Assembly (NCBI GenBank): GCA_017442025.1 | Contig: JAFSBD010000075.1 | Coordinates: forward strand, 1-8,206 | Length of the DNA: 8,206 nt | Source: Clostridia bacterium | GTDB lineage: Bacteria; Bacillota; Clostridia; Oscillospirales; QAKW01 | Reading direction: 5' to 3' | In this document: positions 4,986 to 8,206 of the stretch, in pieces | Position numbering within the stretch: position 1 is the stretch's first letter | Layout: each line of letters begins with the position of its first letter | Program-made: the position numbers and the translations under genes | Notes under the pieces: generated by a model | What the model was told of the DNA's origin: nothing | Seen by the model: only the letters and a program-made list of their open reading frames with translations | The model's database searches: none

Positions 4986-6416
4986 TTAATCCTCCTTGAT
5001 GGCTTTGGCGATCATGCGGGATGCGCCGCCGCTTTTGGTAATTTTCTCTATGGGAAGATGGAGCTCCTCGGCCAGGATCTTCAGGATCAGCGGAGAGCAA
5101 AATCCGCCCTGGCACCGCCCCATCTGGGCGCGGGTGCGCCGCTTGATGCCGTCCAGATCCATCGGCTTGGGTTCGGTGCGGATGGCGGCGCGGATCTCCC
5201 CTTCGGTGATCCCCTCGCAACGGCAGATGATCTGCCCATAGGCGGGATCCTTTTGAATAATGGCATTTTTTTCTTCCAAAGAGGTCTCGCGGAAATGATG
5301 CATGGCAGGGCGCAGGGGGTTATAGTTTGTTTTTTCGTTTAATTCCAGCCCCTGTTCGGCCAGCAGATCCTTTACCATCCGCGCAATGGCGGGGGAGGCG
5401 GAAAGACCGGGGGATTCGATGCCTGCGGCATTGATAAAGCCCGGGCGGGGAGAATTGATGATGAAATCGCCGGTATCTCCTGCGGCGCGCAGACCGCAAA
5501 AAGAGGTGATGGATTTGCCGTAGGGGATGGAGGGAACGTTTTCGATCGCTTCTTTCATCACCTGCGCTAAGCCCTCGGCGGTGGTGGTCTTATCGGTTTT
5601 ATCTTCGATGTTTACAGCGGTGGGGCCGGTCAGCAGATTGCCATCGACGGTGGGGGAGACCAGGATCCCCTTACCCTTGGCGGAGGGGGTGCGGAAGATG
5701 GTATTCTTTACCAGCCCGCCGCATTCCTTATCCAGCAATATGTATTCGCCGCGGCGCGGGGTGATCTTGAAGGATTCATCCCCGGCCAGCGCGGCGATCT
5801 GATCGGAATAAACGCCCGCCGCGTTAACGATGTAGCGGGCCCGCACGCTATCCATGGAGGAGAAGAGGATATAATGGTCGTCCTCCTGCCCGATGGCGGT
5901 AACCTTGAAGTTCCGCTTCAGCTCCGCGCCGTTATCCATGGCGTTGCCGATGGCGGCAACCGTCAGTTCATAAGGGCAGATGATCGCCCCGGTGGGGGCA
6001 TAAAGGGCGCAGGTAACTGCAGAGGAAAGGTTGGGCTCCATCGCCAAAACCTCTTCCTGCTCCAAAAGGCGCAGGCCCTCCACGCCGTTTTGATTGCCCC
6101 GCTCCAAAAGCTCTTGGAGCGCCTCGCGGTCTGCCTCATCAAAGCCGATGACCAGCGAGCCGTTGTTTTGATATTTCACGCCCAGCTCGCTTGCAACCTG
6201 CGCCATCTTTTTGGAGCCTTCCACATTCAGCCGCGCCTTTAAAGAGCCGCATTTTGCATCGAACCCCGCATGGACGATGGCGGAATTGGCTTTGGTTGCG
6301 CCCATGGCCACATCGTTTTCCTTTTCCAGGATGCAGATCTTCAGGTCGTAGGCGGCAAGCTCCCGCGCGATCATGCCGCCGACCACCCCCGCGCCGATGA
6401 TTGCAACATCAAACAT
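4986..6416 (-). CDS. glpA: Glycerol-3-phosphate dehydrogenase, GlpA/GlpO-like, with BFD-type [2Fe-2S] domain
   Basis: Expected to oxidise sn-glycerol-3-phosphate to dihydroxyacetone phosphate using FAD. The protein is 476 aa. The DAO-type Rossmann loop is GAGVVG (residues 8-13), followed by EKENDVAMGATKANSAIVH (31-49), NAAGVYSD (198-205), RRGEYILLDK (221-230) and the FAD-closing INAAGIESPGLSASPAIA (328-345). The C-terminal BFD-like domain (about 395-445) has four cysteines, Cys398, Cys400, Cys435 and Cys440 (CRC and GRCQGGFC), for a [2Fe-2S] cluster. A longer reading to 6542 would run through the leader terminator and promoter. The ATG at 6416 has GGAGGAG 8 nt before it and starts directly at the FAD strand, so it is chosen. 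The first operon gene. L-2-hydroxyglutarate or another hydroxy-acid could be the substrate instead; the GlpP and DUF1667 neighbours favour glycerol-3-phosphate. The symbol follows common annotation and is not proven. Confidence 0.88.
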   Translation of the reverse strand: MFDVAIIGAGVVGGMIARELAAYDLKICILEKENDVAMGATKANSAIVHAGFDAKCGSLKARLNVEGSKKMAQVASELGVKYQNNGSLVIGFDEADREALQELLERGNQNGVEGLRLLEQEEVLAMEPNLSSAVTCALYAPTGAIICPYELTVAAIGNAMDNGAELKRNFKVTAIGQEDDHYILFSSMDSVRARYIVNAAGVYSDQIAALAGDESFKITPRRGEYILLDKECGGLVKNTIFRTPSAKGKGILVSPTVDGNLLTGPTAVNIEDKTDKTTTAEGLAQVMKEAIENVPSIPYGKSITSFCGLRAAGDTGDFIINSPRPGFINAAGIESPGLSASPAIARMVKDLLAEQGLELNEKTNYNPLRPAMHHFRETSLEEKNAIIQKDPAYGQIICRCEGITEGEIRAAIRTEPKPMDLDGIKRRTRAQMGRCQGGFCSPLILKILAEELHLPIEKITKSGGASRMIAKAIKED

Positions 6417-6444
6417 TTTTTCTTCTCCTCCTTTTTTTACAAAC

Positions 6445-6492
6445 AAAAAAAGACGCACCAAAACAGGCAGGTTTACCTGTTTTGATACGTCT
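6445..6492 (-). terminator. Leader terminator (attenuator) of glp operon, probable GlpP target
   Basis: On the minus strand AGACG (6492-6488... pairing 6455-6451) and CAAAACAGG (6484-6476 pairing 6467-6459) form a 5-bp plus 9-bp stem with a 3x3 internal loop and an 8-nt loop. A run of about seven T follows (6451-6445). It lies after the predicted start (about 6507) and before the first gene, so it should stop transcription unless opposed. GATAC near the RNA 5' end (6507-6503) can pair with GTATC (6488-6484) in the terminator's ascending arm, a possible antiterminator. Control by GlpP is inferred from the presence of glpP in the operon. Confidence 0.8.
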
Positions 6493-6531
6493 CCAAATCT
6501 CTGTATCGTTTTTATTTTATCACGCACCAAA
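6453..6531. repeat. 10-bp direct repeat pair in glp leader and promoter
   Basis: ACGCACCAAA occurs at 6453-6462 (inside the terminator stem) and again at 6522-6531 (in the -35/-10 spacer of the glp promoter). On the transcribed strand the word is TTTGGTGCGT. The copy in the promoter could be an operator, but chance or shared ancestry is also possible. Confidence 0.5.
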
Positions 6532-6542
6532 CCCCTTGTCAA
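6514..6542 (-). promoter_or_regulatory. Promoter of glp operon
   Basis: On the minus strand consensus TTGACA (6542-6537) is followed by 17 bases and TAAAAT (6519-6514). Predicted start is near 6507, giving a leader of about 90 nt containing the terminator. A strong promoter gated by an early terminator is the expected arrangement for antitermination control. Its -35 overlaps that of the divergent yqhQ promoter. Confidence 0.8.
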
Positions 6543-6564
6543 TGATTAATTTTTGTGATATCAT
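6536..6564 (+). promoter_or_regulatory. Promoter of yqhQ-prmC, sharing -35 bases with glp promoter
   Basis: TTGTCA (6536-6541) and TATCAT (6559-6564) are 17 bases apart, with a TG one base before the -10 (6556-6557). The predicted start is near 6571, about 20 nt before the yqhQ ATG. The -35 lies on the same seven bases as the glp -35, read on the other strand. A 6-bp inverted repeat, AATGAT/ATCATT (6541-6546, 6560-6565), spans the spacer. Confidence 0.6.
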
Positions 6565-6591
6565 TAATAAGTTGAAAGGAAGTAATCAATT

Positions 6592-7566
6592 ATGGCTGAA
6601 AAGAAATGTAAATATACCTCCATCGGCGGGTCTGCGCTGATCGAGGGTGTGATGATGCGGGGCACCGACCGCCTGGCCATCGCCCTGCGCCGCAACGATG
6701 GATCCATCCAGTTGAAGGTGGAACCCATCGAAAATAAAAACAAATGGTATGGAAAGGTCCCGATTCTACGGGGAGTAATCAATTTCATCCTCTCCATGAT
6801 GCTCAGTTACCGTTGCCTGATGTATTCGGCGGACGTTTCGATGGAAGGGCTGGAGGAGCCCGAAGAGCCCACCAAGGTGGATAAATTCCTGGATAAGCTG
6901 ATGGGCAAGACCGGCATGGCCATCCTCAGCACCCTCTCCATGATCTTAGGGTTGGCTTTATCCCTTTTCCTCTTTATGTATCTGCCCGCCCTCTTCACCG
7001 GCTGGGCCTTGGGCTGGGCCCCTGCGGCATTAAAAGCGGTGGTAGAAGGGCTGATTAAGATCCTTATCTTTTTGGGGTATCTGCTCTGCGTTTCCTTTAT
7101 GCCCGATATGAAGCGGGTATTTCAATATCATGGGGGCGAGCATAAATCCATCTTTTGCTATGAGGGCAAGGCGGAGCTTTGCGCTGCCAACGCCATGGGC
7201 TGCAAGCGGCTCCATCCCCGCTGCGGCACCTCTTTTATGTTCTTTACCCTGCTGATCAGCATCATCTTTGCTATGTTTATTCCCTGGGGCAATCGGCTGG
7301 TGCGTACTCTTATCAAGATCGCGGTGGTGCCCATCGTTATGGGGATCGCCTATGAATTTATCCGCTATGCGGGCAAGCATGATAATCTCTTCACCCGCAT
7401 CATCTCCGCCCCCGGCAAGTGGTTCCAGCTCATCACCACCAAAGAGCCGGACGAAAAGCAGCTCAATGTGGCGCTCTGTGCCCTCAAGGGTGTGCTCAAC
7501 GACTATCCCCTCAACAAAGAAATTATTGTAGACGAAGAAGGAAATTATCTTGAAGACAAAGCTTAA
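6592..7566 (+). CDS. yqhQ: DUF1385 (YqhQ) family membrane protein
   Basis: A 324-aa integral membrane protein of the DUF1385 family, whose biochemical function is not established to my knowledge. The N-terminus has the family signature GGSALIEGVMMRG (residues 12-24). Hydrophobic segments lie near 108-137, 151-170, 212-232 and 239-258. Between the second and third are the most conserved polar blocks, YHGGEHKSI (179-187) and HPRCGTSF (208-215), with His, Glu and Cys residues that could form a metal or catalytic site; this is inferred. The ATG at 6592 follows AAAGGAAG with a spacer of about 9 nt. The gene overlaps prmC by 17 nt. The pairing with prmC (usually followed by prfA) is common in Clostridia and Bacilli and suggests a housekeeping link, although the reason is unknown. 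Confidence 0.92.
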   Translation: MAEKKCKYTSIGGSALIEGVMMRGTDRLAIALRRNDGSIQLKVEPIENKNKWYGKVPILRGVINFILSMMLSYRCLMYSADVSMEGLEEPEEPTKVDKFLDKLMGKTGMAILSTLSMILGLALSLFLFMYLPALFTGWALGWAPAALKAVVEGLIKILIFLGYLLCVSFMPDMKRVFQYHGGEHKSIFCYEGKAELCAANAMGCKRLHPRCGTSFMFFTLLISIIFAMFIPWGNRLVRTLIKIAVVPIVMGIAYEFIRYAGKHDNLFTRIISAPGKWFQLITTKEPDEKQLNVALCALKGVLNDYPLNKEIIVDEEGNYLEDKA

Positions 7567-8206
7567 AGACCTGCAACGCCAAGGCGAGATCATCCTCAAA
7601 GAGCGGGGGATCGAAGACTACCGCAAGGATGTTTATTGCCTTTTGAATAAGCATTTCGGCTGTACCCGCGCCGATATTCTGCTGAGCGGGGAGGAGGACT
7701 ATCCCGAAGAGAAGGTTCTCGATTATATGCACGACCTGCAAAAGCGGGGCGACCGCACCCCCCTCCAGCACCTTTTGGGGAGTTGGGAATTTATGGGCCT
7801 TCCCTTTATGGTCAGCCCCGATGTTCTGATCCCCCGCCCCGAGACGGAATGGCTGGTGGAATATGCCCTGGAGCATTATAAAGATCGCCCCATTCGGGTT
7901 TTGGATCTTTGCACCGGAAGTGGGTGCATCGGCATCGCGGTGAAAAAACTGCTCCCCGAGGCCCAGGTAATGCTGGTGGATGTCAGCACCTTAGCGTTGG
8001 CAGTGGCCAAGCAGAATGCCGAGAGCAATGCGGCGGATGTCAAGATCGAAAATTGGGATATTCTCAAGGGTGTGCCCTTCTTTTTGGAGAAGGAGCGGTT
8101 CGATCTGATCTTGAGTAACCCCCCTTATATTAAATCGGAAGATCTGAAGGATCTTCAGCCTGAGGTGAAAAAAGAGCCCGCCCTCGCCCTGGATGGGGGA
8201 GCAGAC
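7550..8206 (+). CDS. prmC: Release factor glutamine methyltransferase PrmC, N-terminal part
   Basis: Methylates the Gln of the GGQ motif in release factors RF1 and RF2 using S-adenosylmethionine, aiding translation termination. The visible 219 codons run off the right edge; the family is about 280-300 aa. An N-terminal helical domain (1-75) with PLQHLLG (71-77) is followed by IPRPETE (94-100), the SAM-binding DLCTGSGCIGIA (119-130) and the catalytic NPPY (190-193). The sequence ends in the family's EP.ALALDGGAD (209-219). No ATG fits the family N-terminus. A TTG at 7550-7552, 7 nt after AAGGA (7538-7542), gives the normal start, 17 nt inside the end of yqhQ, indicating coupled translation. 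prfA may lie next, outside the window. Confidence 0.94.
   Translation, partial: MKTKLKDLQRQGEIILKERGIEDYRKDVYCLLNKHFGCTRADILLSGEEDYPEEKVLDYMHDLQKRGDRTPLQHLLGSWEFMGLPFMVSPDVLIPRPETEWLVEYALEHYKDRPIRVLDLCTGSGCIGIAVKKLLPEAQVMLVDVSTLALAVAKQNAESNAADVKIENWDILKGVPFFLEKERFDLILSNPPYIKSEDLKDLQPEVKKEPALALDGGAD

Noticed and set aside
6417..6542. N-terminal extension of the GlpA/GlpO-like protein
   Set aside because: The extra 42 codons cover the leader terminator and promoter. The ATG at 6416 has a strong ribosome site and the family's normal start.

Overview
The window looks like chromosomal DNA of an anaerobic, low-GC-phylum bacterium of the class Clostridia. The reasons are a GTP-type PEP carboxykinase, a GlpP-controlled glycerol-3-phosphate oxidation operon with a DUF1667 protein, the yqhQ (DUF1385)-prmC pair, strong AGGAGG-type ribosome sites, and sigma-A-like promoters. 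Genus cannot be read from the sequence. Coding regions are moderately GC-rich and intergenic spacers are strongly AT-rich. No transposase, phage gene, CRISPR array, tRNA or rRNA is visible.

Layout. Bases 1-491 (minus) hold the N-terminal third of pckG. Bases 492-814 are non-coding and hold the most unusual object here: six perfect hairpins tiled almost without gaps (563-740), apparently grouped in two cloverleaf-like modules with closing stems (549-750). A good minus-strand promoter (759-787) would start an RNA at the outer edge of this array, so it would be the long structured 5' leader of pckG. Near-identical 14/15-bp direct repeats (507-521 and 779-792) flank it. Bases 815-2773 (minus) form a tight operon, lipoprotein-lexA-rsmA, with 4- and 8-nt gene overlaps and its own promoter at 2808-2836. 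Bases 2846-6416 (minus) form a four-gene glycerol-3-phosphate operon: GlpA/GlpO-like dehydrogenase with a BFD-type [2Fe-2S] tail, FAD/NAD(P) oxidoreductase, DUF1667 Cys-rich protein, and glpP. Its promoter (6514-6542) is followed by an intrinsic terminator in the leader (6445-6492), which is the expected target for GlpP antitermination. Diverging to the right are yqhQ (6592-7566) and the start of prmC (7550 to the window end, TTG start). Their promoter shares its -35 bases with the glp promoter.

How the genes fit together. The glp operon would oxidise glycerol-3-phosphate to dihydroxyacetone phosphate and pass electrons through flavin and Fe-S centres, probably to NAD(P)+. GlpP, the last gene, would let transcription pass the terminator ahead of the first gene, closing a positive loop. 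pckG serves the PEP/oxaloacetate node of central carbon metabolism. rsmA (16S rRNA) and prmC (release factors) are translation-apparatus methyltransferases. LexA controls the SOS response and may regulate its own operon through the imperfect palindrome at 2787-2800.
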